A stretch of 64,000 nucleotides of DNA from Amorphoplanes friuliensis DSM 7358 (GTDB taxonomy: Bacteria > Actinomycetota > Actinomycetes > Mycobacteriales > Micromonosporaceae): NCBI RefSeq assembly GCF_000494755.1, contig NC_022657.1:5370001-5434000 (forward strand), given 5' to 3'. The notes beneath the pieces were generated by a model. The model was not told the origin of the DNA and did no database searches. It saw only the letters and a list, made by a program, of their open reading frames with translations. The position numbers and the translations under genes are program-made. Below are positions 1-10,407 of the stretch, piece by piece (the stretch's first letter is position 1; each line of letters begins with the position of its first letter).

Positions 1-1499
<1,499 letters not shown>

Positions 1500-1625
1500 C
1501 GAAGGGCCTCCTTGAGGGCGTGGACCTGCCCGGGATCGTATCGTCGTGGCGTACCCGGCACAGCGGATCGGTAAGCCGCCGCCCACGGATTGAACCTTTC
1601 CGGTTCCGCATCCGAACTACTGACC

Positions 1626-3305
1626 GTGACAGGGGCTGCAGCGGCCGGGGGGCCGCGGATCGTTCGTGTGCTGATCATGCTGGTGATCGGCCTCGGTGTC
1701 CTGCTCGTCCCGGCCGCCCCGGCGTCCGCACACGCGGCCCTGCTGAGCGCGTCACCCGAGCCCGGCAGTGTCGTCGGCGCCGCGCCGGCCGAGATCACCC
1801 TGCGCTTCACCGAGGGCATCACGCCGGTGGCCGAGCGGACGCAGGTGCTCGCCCCGGACGGCAAGCGGATCACCGCCGAGGTCACCACGAACGGCCCCAC
1901 GATGCGCATCCAGGTCCGGCGGGCCGACCAGCCGCTCGGCACCTACCTGGTCAGCTACCGGATCATCTCCGCGGACAGCCATCCGGTCGGCGGCGCGATG
2001 ACCTTCTCGGTCGGCGCGCCCTCGGCCCGCCCGCCGGAGAGCGACCCCGACAAGATCCACGGATCGGTCGCCGCCGCGGTCCCCATCATCAAGTTCCTCG
2101 GGTACGCCGGACTCACGCTGATCATCGGCCCGGCCCTGCTCCTGGCGCTGCTGTGGCCCCGCCGCGTCTCCCGCCGAGGGCCGGTCCTGCTGGTCCGCGC
2201 GGGCCTGATCGGCACCGCCGCGGCGACCCTGGCCGCCCTCTGGACGCAGGCGCCGAACACCAGCGGCGCACCCCTGTGGGACGTGTCGGTCATGGAGCTC
2301 GCCGACGTGCTGGCCAGCCCGTACGGCCTGGCGCTGCTCGGCCGGCTCGTCGTGCTGGCCGCGGTTGCCGTCCTGATCCCGCCGCTCCTGCGCGGCACCG
2401 CGGAGAAATGGCGGGGACTCGCGCTCGTCGGCCTGGGCACGGCCGGCCTGACGACCTGGCCGCTGACGGGGCACGCCGCCGAGTCGCCGCTCCGGGGCGC
2501 GATCGTGGCCGCCGACGTGGTGCACATGGCCGCGATGGCGGTCTGGCTCGGCGGGCTCGTCACGCTGAGCATCTTCCTGCTGCGCCGCACCCACCCGCGC
2601 GTGCTCGGTGTGATCCTGCCCGCCTGGTCGCGCTGGGCCGCACTGGCCGTCGTCTGGCTCGTCGGCGCCGGCCTGGTGCAGGCCGTGGTCCAGGTCGGCT
2701 CGGTCGGCGCGCTCTGGGGCACGGCGTACGGCCGCCTGGTGCTGGCCAAGGTGGTCATCCTGGCGGCGGTGCTGGCCGTGGCGGCGTTCGCCCGGCGCTT
2801 CGTGCGGCGGTCGCAGGTCACCACCGACGGTCCGGGACGGCTGCGCCGCACGGTCGGGATCGAGGTGGCCGCCACCGTGGTCATCCTGGGACTGAGCTCG
2901 GTGCTGGTGCAGGTGACGCCCGGGCGTACAGCCCGGACGGACCAGGCTGCGACCACCGGGCGCGGCGTCTCCCAGACGCTGACCTCGGACCTCTACACGC
3001 TGCAGTTCTCGGTCTATCCCGTCGAGCTCGGCGAGAACAACACCGTGCACGGCTTCGTCTACTCGCCCGAAGGCAAGCCGATCGTCGCCGAGGAGGTGAC
3101 GGTCACCAACAGGCTGACCGACCAGGACCTCGAGCCGGTGTCGGGACCGATGCTGCCGCTCGCCCCGCGCAACGACGCGGTCGGCTCGCTCACCTTCCCG
3201 CTGCCCGGCACCTACGAGCTGACCTTCACCGTACGGGTGAGCGAGATCGACCAGGCGACGGTCAAGACGACGATCAAGGTGCCGCAGGTTCCGTCGTCGC
3301 CCTGA
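1626..3305 (+). CDS. CopC-CopD fusion copper resistance/uptake protein
   Basis: Predicted copper-handling protein of the YcnJ type: a secreted CopC domain fused to a CopD-like membrane domain. With the GTG start at 1626 the protein has 559 residues. A signal peptide ends at PASA, so the mature chain starts with His36 (HAALLSASPEPG), the copper-ligating first residue expected of CopC. CopC spans about 36-130; several hydrophobic helices form the CopD part (about 150-420), and a C-terminal beta-rich extracytoplasmic domain follows. The start is uncertain: an in-frame TTG at 1590 and a GTG at 1668 are alternatives, but 1626 keeps the positively charged n-region. No other copper gene is adjacent. 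Confidence 0.88.
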   Translation: MTGAAAAGGPRIVRVLIMLVIGLGVLLVPAAPASAHAALLSASPEPGSVVGAAPAEITLRFTEGITPVAERTQVLAPDGKRITAEVTTNGPTMRIQVRRADQPLGTYLVSYRIISADSHPVGGAMTFSVGAPSARPPESDPDKIHGSVAAAVPIIKFLGYAGLTLIIGPALLLALLWPRRVSRRGPVLLVRAGLIGTAAATLAALWTQAPNTSGAPLWDVSVMELADVLASPYGLALLGRLVVLAAVAVLIPPLLRGTAEKWRGLALVGLGTAGLTTWPLTGHAAESPLRGAIVAADVVHMAAMAVWLGGLVTLSIFLLRRTHPRVLGVILPAWSRWAALAVVWLVGAGLVQAVVQVGSVGALWGTAYGRLVLAKVVILAAVLAVAAFARRFVRRSQVTTDGPGRLRRTVGIEVAATVVILGLSSVLVQVTPGRTARTDQAATTGRGVSQTLTSDLYTLQFSVYPVELGENNTVHGFVYSPEGKPIVAEEVTVTNRLTDQDLEPVSGPMLPLAPRNDAVGSLTFPLPGTYELTFTVRVSEIDQATVKTTIKVPQVPSSP

Positions 3306-3348
3306 GTGGGCAGAGAGAGGTCTCCCTTTGCCCGAGGAGGCCGCCGCC

Positions 3349-3693
3349 GTGCACGTGTCCGTGATCGGGAACCCCGACGACAGCGTGGTCATCACCATCC
3401 GCGGCGACCTGGACCTGGACTCGGCCACGGTGCTCGGCACCACCCTCGACCAGGTTCTCGACCGCCCGTCCCCGCGGATCGTCGTCGACCTGTCCGGTGT
3501 CGCGTTCTGCGACTCCACCGGGCTGAGCTCGTTCGTCCTCGGCCACAACCGCGCGCGGGCCGCCGGCGGGTGGCTCCGGCTCGCCGCGCCCGGCGAGTGG
3601 CTGCTGGGACTGCTCGCCACGGTCGGGCTCACACCCCGCCTGGCGATCTACCCCAGCGTGGCCGACGCGCTCGCGACCGACCGGGACTTGTAA
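3349..3693 (+). CDS. STAS-domain anti-sigma factor antagonist
   Basis: Small soluble anti-anti-sigma factor of the SpoIIAA/RsbV type, expected to bind an anti-sigma kinase when unphosphorylated. The 114-residue protein has the STAS core with the phosphorylatable serine in CDSTGL. The GTG at 3349 sits 8 bp after a strong GAGGAGG (3334-3340), so I prefer it; a TTG at 3328 preceded by AGAGAGAGG is the alternative and adds seven residues. It follows the CopC-CopD gene by 43 bp and may be co-transcribed. No anti-sigma kinase is nearby, so the partner is unknown. Confidence 0.85.
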   Translation: MHVSVIGNPDDSVVITIRGDLDLDSATVLGTTLDQVLDRPSPRIVVDLSGVAFCDSTGLSSFVLGHNRARAAGGWLRLAAPGEWLLGLLATVGLTPRLAIYPSVADALATDRDL

Positions 3694-3702
3694 CCTCGCG
3701 AC

Positions 3703-4509
3703 GTGCTCATCCTGCTGCCGCCGTCCGAGGGAAAGACCGCACCCGCCGCCGGGGAACCGGCCGATCCCGCGGACCTCTGGCTCCCCCGGCTGGCGCCCGC
3801 CCGGCGCCGGGTCCTCGCCAAACTCACCTCGGTCACCAAGCGGACCAGCGCCCGTGGTGTCGCGGACTCGCTGGCGATCCTCGGGCTCAGCGCGGGACAG
3901 CAGGGTGAGATCGCGCGCAACGCCGCACTGCTCACGGCACCGGCGGCTCCCGCGGCCGAGGTCTACACCGGGGTGCTCTACGAGGCGCTCGGCCCGGCCG
4001 GGCTGGCTCCGGGGGCGCGGGCCTGGGTGGACGAGCGGGCCGTCGTCTTCTCGGGACTGTGGGGTGTGCTGCGGCTGACCGACCGGATCCCGGCGTACCG
4101 GTGCTCGGTGGGTGTCACGCTGCCCGTGATCGGTGGGCTCACGGCGTACTGGAAGAAGGCCCTGACCCCGGTCCTGGACCGGGCGGCCGCCGACGGCCCG
4201 GTGCTCGATCTGCGCTCGGGCGCGTACGCGGCGATGTGGACGCCCTCGGGCGGACTGGCCGGGCGCACCGCGGCCCTGCGGGTCCTGCACGAGCGGATCG
4301 TCGGCGGTGAGCCGCGGCGCTCGGTGGTGAGTCACTTCAACAAGGCGACCAAGGGACGCCTGGTGCGGTCGCTGGCCGAGGCCGGCGCGGCACCTGCCTC
4401 GGTGGACGACCTCCTGGACGTGCTGAGGGACCTGAAATACACCGTCGAGGAGCGGCCCGTCGCGGCGGGCCGCCCCCGTCAGGTGGACGTCATCGTGCGG
4501 GAGCTCTGA
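3703..4509 (+). CDS. yaaA: YaaA family peroxide stress protein (DUF328)
   Basis: The family limits damage from hydrogen peroxide by lowering free iron (known for E. coli YaaA). The 268-residue length matches the family (about 250-260), and the N-terminus MLILLPPSEGKTAP is the family hallmark. It begins with GTG nine bases after the STAS stop, so the two genes are probably read together. The terminal region with the conserved KGRLVR segment lies around residue 220. It converges with the FKBP gene on the other strand, with only 6 bp between stops. Confidence 0.9.
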   Translation: MLILLPPSEGKTAPAAGEPADPADLWLPRLAPARRRVLAKLTSVTKRTSARGVADSLAILGLSAGQQGEIARNAALLTAPAAPAAEVYTGVLYEALGPAGLAPGARAWVDERAVVFSGLWGVLRLTDRIPAYRCSVGVTLPVIGGLTAYWKKALTPVLDRAAADGPVLDLRSGAYAAMWTPSGGLAGRTAALRVLHERIVGGEPRRSVVSHFNKATKGRLVRSLAEAGAAPASVDDLLDVLRDLKYTVEERPVAAGRPRQVDVIVREL

Positions 4510-4515
4510 GCAGCC

Positions 4516-5124
4516 CTACTGAGCGGCCAGGACGTCGACGACGAAGCGCAGGTCGCCGCTCGGGCGGCCACCCTGGGCCTGCTCGCCGTAGGCCATCGCG
4601 GCGGGGATGTCGAGCTGGACCCGGCTGCCGACCGGCACACCGACCAGGCCCTTGTCCCAGCCCTCGATGAGCTGACCGGCGCCGACCGGGAACTGCACCG
4701 GCTGGCCGGTCTTCCAGGACGAGTCGAACTCCTTGCCGTCCTTGTAGGTGACGCCCACGTAGTTGGCGGTGATGGTCTGGCCGGCCTGGACCTTCGGGCC
4801 CTTGCCCGCCACCACCGGAGTGACCAGCAGTTCCTTGACCGCGCCCTTGCCGGCCTTGATGACCGGGGGCTTCTGCAGCGCCGGGTCGACCTGCGCCGGC
4901 GCGGCGGGTGCGGGCTGGCTCGGGGCGGGCTCGGCGGGCGCTTCGGCCGGGGGCTGAGCGGGCGCACTGGCCGCGGGCGCCGCCGCCGGTGTGGTCTCGT
5001 CGTCGTCCGAAACCTGGATGCCGATATAGACGGCGACCAGTACGGCGATCACGGCCACGCCCGCGAAGGCGCCGGTCAGGGCCTGACCCCGGCGGCTGGT
5101 ACCGGTCTTGTCCTGGACGCTCAT
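4516..5124 (-). CDS. Membrane-anchored FKBP-type peptidyl-prolyl isomerase
   Basis: Predicted prolyl isomerase acting outside the membrane. The 202-residue protein has one N-terminal transmembrane helix (about residues 14-35), a linker of roughly 50 residues rich in Pro, Ala and Glu, and a C-terminal FKBP domain (about 95-202) with the motifs NYVGVTYKDGKEFDSSW, GQLIEGWDKGLVG and AYGE. The ATG at 5124 follows GGAGAG at good distance; an upstream in-frame start at 5157 would add eleven charged residues and has no ribosome site. It faces the next gene across about 300 bp. Confidence 0.92.
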   Translation of the reverse strand: MSVQDKTGTSRRGQALTGAFAGVAVIAVLVAVYIGIQVSDDDETTPAAAPAASAPAQPPAEAPAEPAPSQPAPAAPAQVDPALQKPPVIKAGKGAVKELLVTPVVAGKGPKVQAGQTITANYVGVTYKDGKEFDSSWKTGQPVQFPVGAGQLIEGWDKGLVGVPVGSRVQLDIPAAMAYGEQAQGGRPSGDLRFVVDVLAAQ

Positions 5125-5430
5125 CTGATCTGGACTCTCCTGTCGTAACGGGCTCACGGAAGACTCCGGACACCGTACTCGCCGTGACTGTCCGGCCCGG
5201 GCCTAACCTCCACCGAACCGCCGACCCAGGTGATCAACCGAGTGGCTGGTTACTCATTTCGCTCTTCTCCGTCACTCACTGAAGGTGAGACGGTGTACCT
5301 CCCCACGGCACCACGGCGGTCCTGCTCACCGCTGGTACAGGCGCACACGCAGCAACAACAGCACTCGGGACAACCCGCCCGGCCGCCACCGGCGGTCGGC
5401 GCGCGCCCGCGAACGACCGGGGAGGGTCGC
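5125..5430. other. Intergenic region between divergent genes
   Basis: About 300 bp between the FKBP gene and the membrane protein gene at 5431. It is less GC-rich around 5245-5290 and presumably carries both promoters, but I saw no clear -35/-10 pair or inverted repeat. An in-frame GTG at 5293 could move the start of the right-hand gene into it. Confidence 0.5.
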
Positions 5431-6435
5431 TTGCCGGACGACGACCGTACGACAGGTCGCCAGCCAGGGTCCGAGGGACGCTCACCCGGTGCGGGGCCGC
5501 AACGTCCCTACCCGGCCGCGTCCCCGCGCTCCGGTTATGGCTACCGCACCGCGGGCCGCCGCGGCGCGGTGGTGCCACCCCAGTTGCTGGAGGACCGGCA
5601 GCGCCGGTTCAGCGAGTTCCTGATGCCCGCCGCGGTGATCCTCGCCGGTGTCCTCATCGTGGTCGCCTTCGGCTTCATCATCAGCCGCGCCGTCCGCGAC
5701 GACGACACCCGGGCGATCCCGCCGGTGCAGCCGCCCGCGCTGGGCGACGTGCCGCTCAACCCGGACAACCAGTTCCCGATCCCGCTGCCCAGCGCCTCCG
5801 ACACACCCACGACGACGACCAAGCCCGCACCGACGCCCACGCGCACCAGCAAGCCGCCGACGAAGCCCACCAAGGCACCGCCCGATCAGGGCTCGGTGAA
5901 GGTCGTCCGGGCGGGTGTGCCGAACCGCGTCGACCTCTCCGGCGAGGGTTCCCGCGACTGGGTGCACTGGGGTGAGCAGAGCACGTTCTCCCTCGAACGC
6001 CGCTCCGACGGTGACTTCGCCATCCTCGAGGGGGCGCCGACCGCGCCGCGCTTCCGGCACGGCTTCAGCCCGGAACGGTTCAGCTGGAACGGCGGCTCGC
6101 CGGTGGGCAGCTCCGACGGCACACCGACCGGCATCCGCACCTGCGGCAAGGGCAACGGCTTCACCATCTCGGCGCCGGCCACGACGTCGAACAGGACACT
6201 GAAGCTCTACGTGGGCGCCCTCGCGGGCCGCGGCAAACTCACCGCGAAGCTGTCGACCGGCAGCGCGTCGGCCACCGGCACCTTCGAGGAACGCAGCAAC
6301 AACCTGGACACGGCGGTCTTTGTCATCACGTACCGCGCGCCGAAGAACGGCAAGATCAACCTGAGCTGGATCACCGACGCCGCCTTCGACGATGATTGCG
6401 GCGGCGTCGCGCTCGAGGCAGCCACGCTGCGCTGA
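5431..6435 (+). CDS. Bitopic membrane protein with a secreted C-terminal beta domain
   Basis: Function unknown. From the TTG at 5431 the protein has 334 residues: a cytoplasmic part of about 65 residues rich in Arg, Gly and Pro, one transmembrane helix (VILAGVLIVVAFGFII), a Thr/Pro/Lys-rich linker, and a C-terminal domain of about 180 residues outside the cell. That domain (from PNRVDLSGEGSRDWVHWG to GGVALEAATLR, with RTLKLYVGA in the middle) looks like a beta-sandwich of the carbohydrate-binding kind; this is inference. GGAGGG at 5421-5426 supports the TTG, though the 4 bp gap is short; GTG at 5293 is an alternative. It lies 51 bp before the MmpL gene. Confidence 0.75.
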   Translation: MPDDDRTTGRQPGSEGRSPGAGPQRPYPAASPRSGYGYRTAGRRGAVVPPQLLEDRQRRFSEFLMPAAVILAGVLIVVAFGFIISRAVRDDDTRAIPPVQPPALGDVPLNPDNQFPIPLPSASDTPTTTTKPAPTPTRTSKPPTKPTKAPPDQGSVKVVRAGVPNRVDLSGEGSRDWVHWGEQSTFSLERRSDGDFAILEGAPTAPRFRHGFSPERFSWNGGSPVGSSDGTPTGIRTCGKGNGFTISAPATTSNRTLKLYVGALAGRGKLTAKLSTGSASATGTFEERSNNLDTAVFVITYRAPKNGKINLSWITDAAFDDDCGGVALEAATLR

Positions 6436-6486
6436 GCCGGCTCGGCGTTCCGTGGGGTGCGGAACGCGTTTCTGGAGGAGATCGTT

Positions 6487-9400
6487 GTGTTCGCCGCCTG
6501 GGGATCATGGGTGGCCCGGTTCCGCTGGCCGGTGCTGGTGCTCACCGTCGCCGCGGTCGCCGCGGCCGGAGTCTGGGGACTGGGCGTCTTCGGCCAGCTG
6601 TCCGAGGGCGGTTACAACGACCCGGGCAGCGAGTCGACCCGCGCCGCGAACGTCGTCCGCGACGAGCTCGGCGCCCAGGGCGGCGACGTCGTCGTCATCT
6701 ACACGCCCACCTCCGGCGGCATCGACGACGCTGTCCTCGGCCAGCGCATCGAGAACACACTCGGCGCCCTGCCCGGCAGCGCGGTCACGGCCGTCGCGTC
6801 GTACTGGCCGGACAAGGTCGCGCAATACAAGTCCGCCGACGGGTCGAGTGCCGTCGCAGTCCTGACGCTCGCAGGCGAGGACGACGGCGAGAAGCTCGAG
6901 TCCTACCGCGAGATCGACGACAAACTGGCGGTCGAGGGAGCCACGGTCCAGGCGGCCGGCGGTGCGCCCCTCGGTGACGCGTCGGCGACCCGCTCGACCC
7001 AGGACCTGGCGTTCGCCGAGGCCATCTCACTGCCGATCGTGCTGGTGCTGCTGCTCTTCATCTTCGGCTCGCTGGTCGCCGCGTCCCTGCCCGTGCTGGT
7101 CGGCGGCTGTGCCGTGCTCGGCTCGCTCGGAGTGCTGCACGCGGTGGCGTACACCCACGACGTCAACTCGTTCGCGGTCAACGTCGCCAGTCTGCTCGGG
7201 CTCGGCATGGCGATCGACTACGGGCTCTTCATGGTGGGGCGGTTCCGCGAGGAGCAGGGCTTCGGGCGTACGCCCGCGCAGGCGGTGACCCGGACCGTCG
7301 CGACCGCCGGGCGCACCGTGGTCTTCTCCGCGACCCTGCTCATGATCGCGCTCGCCGGCCTGCTGCTGTTCCCCCAGGGCTTCCTGAAGTCCCTGGCCTA
7401 CGGCGGCCTGGCCGCCGTCGCCCTGGCCGCGATCCTGTCCCTCACCCTGCTCCCGGCCCTGCTCGCGGTCCTCGGCCCCCGCGTCGACAAGCTCCCGGTA
7501 CGCCTTCCGCGCCGCAAGAACGCCGCCGCGCCGGGCACCGGCTGGTCCCGCCTCGCCGGGGCGGTGCTGCGCCGCCCGGTCCTCGTCGCGCTGCCGATCC
7601 TGGCCGGTCTGCTGGTCCTCGCGGCGCCGATCCGCGGTGTCGAGTTCGGCGAGAACGACGAGCGCATCCTGCCCGCCGGCGACTCCGCCCGGATGGCGAT
7701 CGAGGCCCTCAAGTCCGACTTCCCCGCCCTGAGCAGCGCCGGCATCCAGGTCGTGCTGCGCGGGACCAAGGGCGAGCCGCCCCCGGCCGCGGTCGGCAAG
7801 GCTTTCACGGACGCGGCCAAGAAGGTGCCCGGCATCGCAGCGGTGACCCCGGCCGGCACCGGCGGCGACGCTGTTGTGCTGACCGCGACCCTGGCCGGCA
7901 AGGACCCGTTCAGCCCGGTCGCCCGCGACGCGGTCGACGCCCTGCGCGCCCTGCCCGTCACCGGCGACACGGAAGTCCTGGTCGGCGGGGCCACCGCCCG
8001 CAACGTCGACAGCCTCACCGCCACCGCCGACCGCCTGCCCCTGATGGTGTCCCTGCTGGTCGGCGCCACCTTGATCCTGATGTTCCTGGCCTTCGGCTCG
8101 GTCCTGCTGCCGATCAAGGCCGTGGTGATGAGCGCCCTGAGCCTCAGCGCCACCTTCGGCATCCTCGTCTGGATCTTCCAGGACGGCCACGGCGCAGACC
8201 TGTTGCAGGTGACCCCGGCCCCGCTCGAAGTCGGCATCGTGGTCCTCATGGCGGCCGTCGTCTTCGGCCTCTCCACCGACTACGAGGTCTTCCTCCTGTC
8301 CCGCATGGTCGAAGCCCGCACCCGCGGCGCATCGACAGCAGAAGCCGTGACCACCGGCCTCGCCCGCACAGGCCGCGTGATCAGCGCGGCAGCCGTCCTC
8401 CTCATCGTGGTGACAGGCGCCTTCGCCCTGTCCTCGGTGACCACGATGCGCTTCGTCGGCGTCGGCATGATCATCGCGCTCTTCCTCGACGCCACGGTCG
8501 TCCGCATGCTGCTGGTCCCCGCCGTCCTCAAACTGATGGGCGAGGCCGCCTGGTGGTCCCCCGGGCCCCTCCGGCGCCTCCAGCAGAAGGCCGGCCTGGC
8601 CGAATACGAAGACGAAGAACTCTTCCCCACGGTCTCCGTGGGCCGCCACGCAGCCCCGGAGTCGGCCGCCGCGCCGGCGCGGACCTCTTCAGCCAGCGCC
8701 CCGCGACACGCCTCCCGCGCCGAAACGGGCCCGGGGGCGCTGCCGGCGCCTCCGCCGAGCGCGGCCTACGCGGGTGAGTCGTTCGGCGCCGCGGCCTCGC
8801 CGTTCGCCGGGGACGACCCGGACTCGACCGGCCCGGTGTCGTTCGCCGGAAGCTCGCCGTCATTCTCCGAGGACGCCCCCGACACGACCGTCCCGCTCTC
8901 GGAGCGCGGTTCGGGCTCACCCGATCAGCCGTTCGCCGGGGCGTCGCCGGACGAGACCAGGTCGGGCACAGCGGCCGAGTGGGCCGGGGACAATCCTTCC
9001 GAAACGGTCACCGGGACGGGATCGGCTGCGGAGGGCCATGACGCCCCGGACACCTCGGCCTTTGGCGGGGTTACGCCGGTATCGCCGTCGGCGACCGGCT
9101 CCGCACCGGTGTCACCGGCCGCGGCGGGGTTCGGGTCCGGGGCAGGCTCCTCGCCGGTGTCGCGGTCTGCAACCGGGTCCGCGCCGGTGTCGCCGTCCGC
9201 AACTGGTTCCGCGCCGGTCTCAGGTTCGGCTTACGGACCGGGACCGATCGCGGGGCGTGGGCACGGGTTGCCCGTCGCCGGCTCCCGTCCCCATCCGGCG
9301 CCCTCCAAAATCACCCTGGACGAATCACCGGCATCCACCTCGGGCGGCTGGCCGACCTCGTCGGCTTCCAGGTCCGACGAGACACCCGCCGACGAGGCCG

Positions 9401-10281
9401 GTTCCGCGGCGCAGTCTTCCGGGCCGCCGTTCGTCACCGGTCACGCGTCCGGTGGCGCCAGTTCGTCGGACGCCTTCGCTGGTTCTTCCGAGGCCGCCGC
9501 CGGCCGCACGACGAACCGGCCGTCCGGTGAGCCGCCGACAACGCCGGCCGCAGGCGCACCGGATGCAGGCCCCTTCACCGCGCCGGAGTCCGCGGACCGG
9601 ACTTCCGGCACGTCGCCCGCGGGGTCTGATTCCTCAGGTGGTCGTTCCCCCGCCGGCTACCCAACCGGATCTGCTTCTCCGAGCCGACCGCATGACCGTC
9701 CCGGCAGCGGCACCCCGGCTGGATCTCCTTCGGCGCGCGATCGTCAGGCCGCCGGGCCTGCCGCCGGTTCACCGGGCGGTTCCTCCGTCGCGCCGTCGAT
9801 GTGGCCGCCGACCGGCGTCGCCACCAGGGCAACAGGCCCGTCCCCCACGGCTGCGTCCACTGGCCCGGGCACCCCGGGCACGGGCGTGCGCGGCGCCGCC
9901 GACAGTGAGAATTCCGCGGTGACCGCGAGCGCACCGGGATGGCCGGCGACTCCCGGTAGCGCCTCGGACGACCCGCCCACCCTCACCGGCTGGCCGGACG
10001 CGACCGACACCGGCGAGCGCTCGCAAGCCGGCCCGACAGGCAACAGCCCGGGCGCCGACCCGGGGGACTCCCGGTCGGTTGTTGATCCGATGGACACGCG
10101 TCCGACCGCCAACCTGGCCGACCACCTCACCGGGAGCGGCGCCCAGGGCCGGCCCGGCGACCCTCCGGCCGACAGCGCCGCCGCCGGCAAAACCGATGAG
10201 GAGCCCGGCCCGGAGACCACCGCCGTGCTCGAGCTGCGGCCGACCGTTGATCTGGCCGATCGCCGCGATCAGCAGGCCTGA
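6487..10281 (+). CDS. MMPL/RND family transporter with a very long disordered C-terminal tail
   Basis: Proton-driven inner-membrane exporter of the MmpL/RND superfamily; substrates in the family are lipids or hydrophobic small molecules. The GTG at 6487 has GGAGGAG (6474-6480) 6 bp upstream and gives 1264 residues. Two RND halves are complete up to about residue 720. The proton-relay Asp-Tyr pairs are visible as MAIDYGLF (D244-Y245) and LSTDYEVF (D598-Y599). The remaining ~540 residues are low-complexity Ser/Pro/Gly/Ala/Thr, with tandem GSAPVSPSAT-like units near 9091-9231 and two RPTxxLAD motifs at the end. Typical members stop near 720-1000 residues. The tail should be cytoplasmic. Confidence 0.92.
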   Translation: MFAAWGSWVARFRWPVLVLTVAAVAAAGVWGLGVFGQLSEGGYNDPGSESTRAANVVRDELGAQGGDVVVIYTPTSGGIDDAVLGQRIENTLGALPGSAVTAVASYWPDKVAQYKSADGSSAVAVLTLAGEDDGEKLESYREIDDKLAVEGATVQAAGGAPLGDASATRSTQDLAFAEAISLPIVLVLLLFIFGSLVAASLPVLVGGCAVLGSLGVLHAVAYTHDVNSFAVNVASLLGLGMAIDYGLFMVGRFREEQGFGRTPAQAVTRTVATAGRTVVFSATLLMIALAGLLLFPQGFLKSLAYGGLAAVALAAILSLTLLPALLAVLGPRVDKLPVRLPRRKNAAAPGTGWSRLAGAVLRRPVLVALPILAGLLVLAAPIRGVEFGENDERILPAGDSARMAIEALKSDFPALSSAGIQVVLRGTKGEPPPAAVGKAFTDAAKKVPGIAAVTPAGTGGDAVVLTATLAGKDPFSPVARDAVDALRALPVTGDTEVLVGGATARNVDSLTATADRLPLMVSLLVGATLILMFLAFGSVLLPIKAVVMSALSLSATFGILVWIFQDGHGADLLQVTPAPLEVGIVVLMAAVVFGLSTDYEVFLLSRMVEARTRGASTAEAVTTGLARTGRVISAAAVLLIVVTGAFALSSVTTMRFVGVGMIIALFLDATVVRMLLVPAVLKLMGEAAWWSPGPLRRLQQKAGLAEYEDEELFPTVSVGRHAAPESAAAPARTSSASAPRHASRAETGPGALPAPPPSAAYAGESFGAAASPFAGDDPDSTGPVSFAGSSPSFSEDAPDTTVPLSERGSGSPDQPFAGASPDETRSGTAAEWAGDNPSETVTGTGSAAEGHDAPDTSAFGGVTPVSPSATGSAPVSPAAAGFGSGAGSSPVSRSATGSAPVSPSATGSAPVSGSAYGPGPIAGRGHGLPVAGSRPHPAPSKITLDESPASTSGGWPTSSASRSDETPADEAGSAAQSSGPPFVTGHASGGASSSDAFAGSSEAAAGRTTNRPSGEPPTTPAAGAPDAGPFTAPESADRTSGTSPAGSDSSGGRSPAGYPTGSASPSRPHDRPGSGTPAGSPSARDRQAAGPAAGSPGGSSVAPSMWPPTGVATRATGPSPTAASTGPGTPGTGVRGAADSENSAVTASAPGWPATPGSASDDPPTLTGWPDATDTGERSQAGPTGNSPGADPGDSRSVVDPMDTRPTANLADHLTGSGAQGRPGDPPADSAAAGKTDEEPGPETTAVLELRPTVDLADRRDQQA

Positions 10282-10407
10282 GACCACCGCCACTGGCCGT
10301 TATGGCCATGTTGCGGCTATTGTGGCCCGCCGGGTGGCACGGATCCGTCGTGCGGCCGGTGTTGTCAGTACAGTGCCCCGGGAGAGTTGGGGTTCTACCG
10401 GGACGGG

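Noticed and set aside
7027..8649. A 540-residue minus-strand frame inside the MmpL gene
   Set aside because: It is antisense to a clearly coding RND transporter and its composition (Gly, Gln, Asp, Arg) is typical of high-GC shadow frames.
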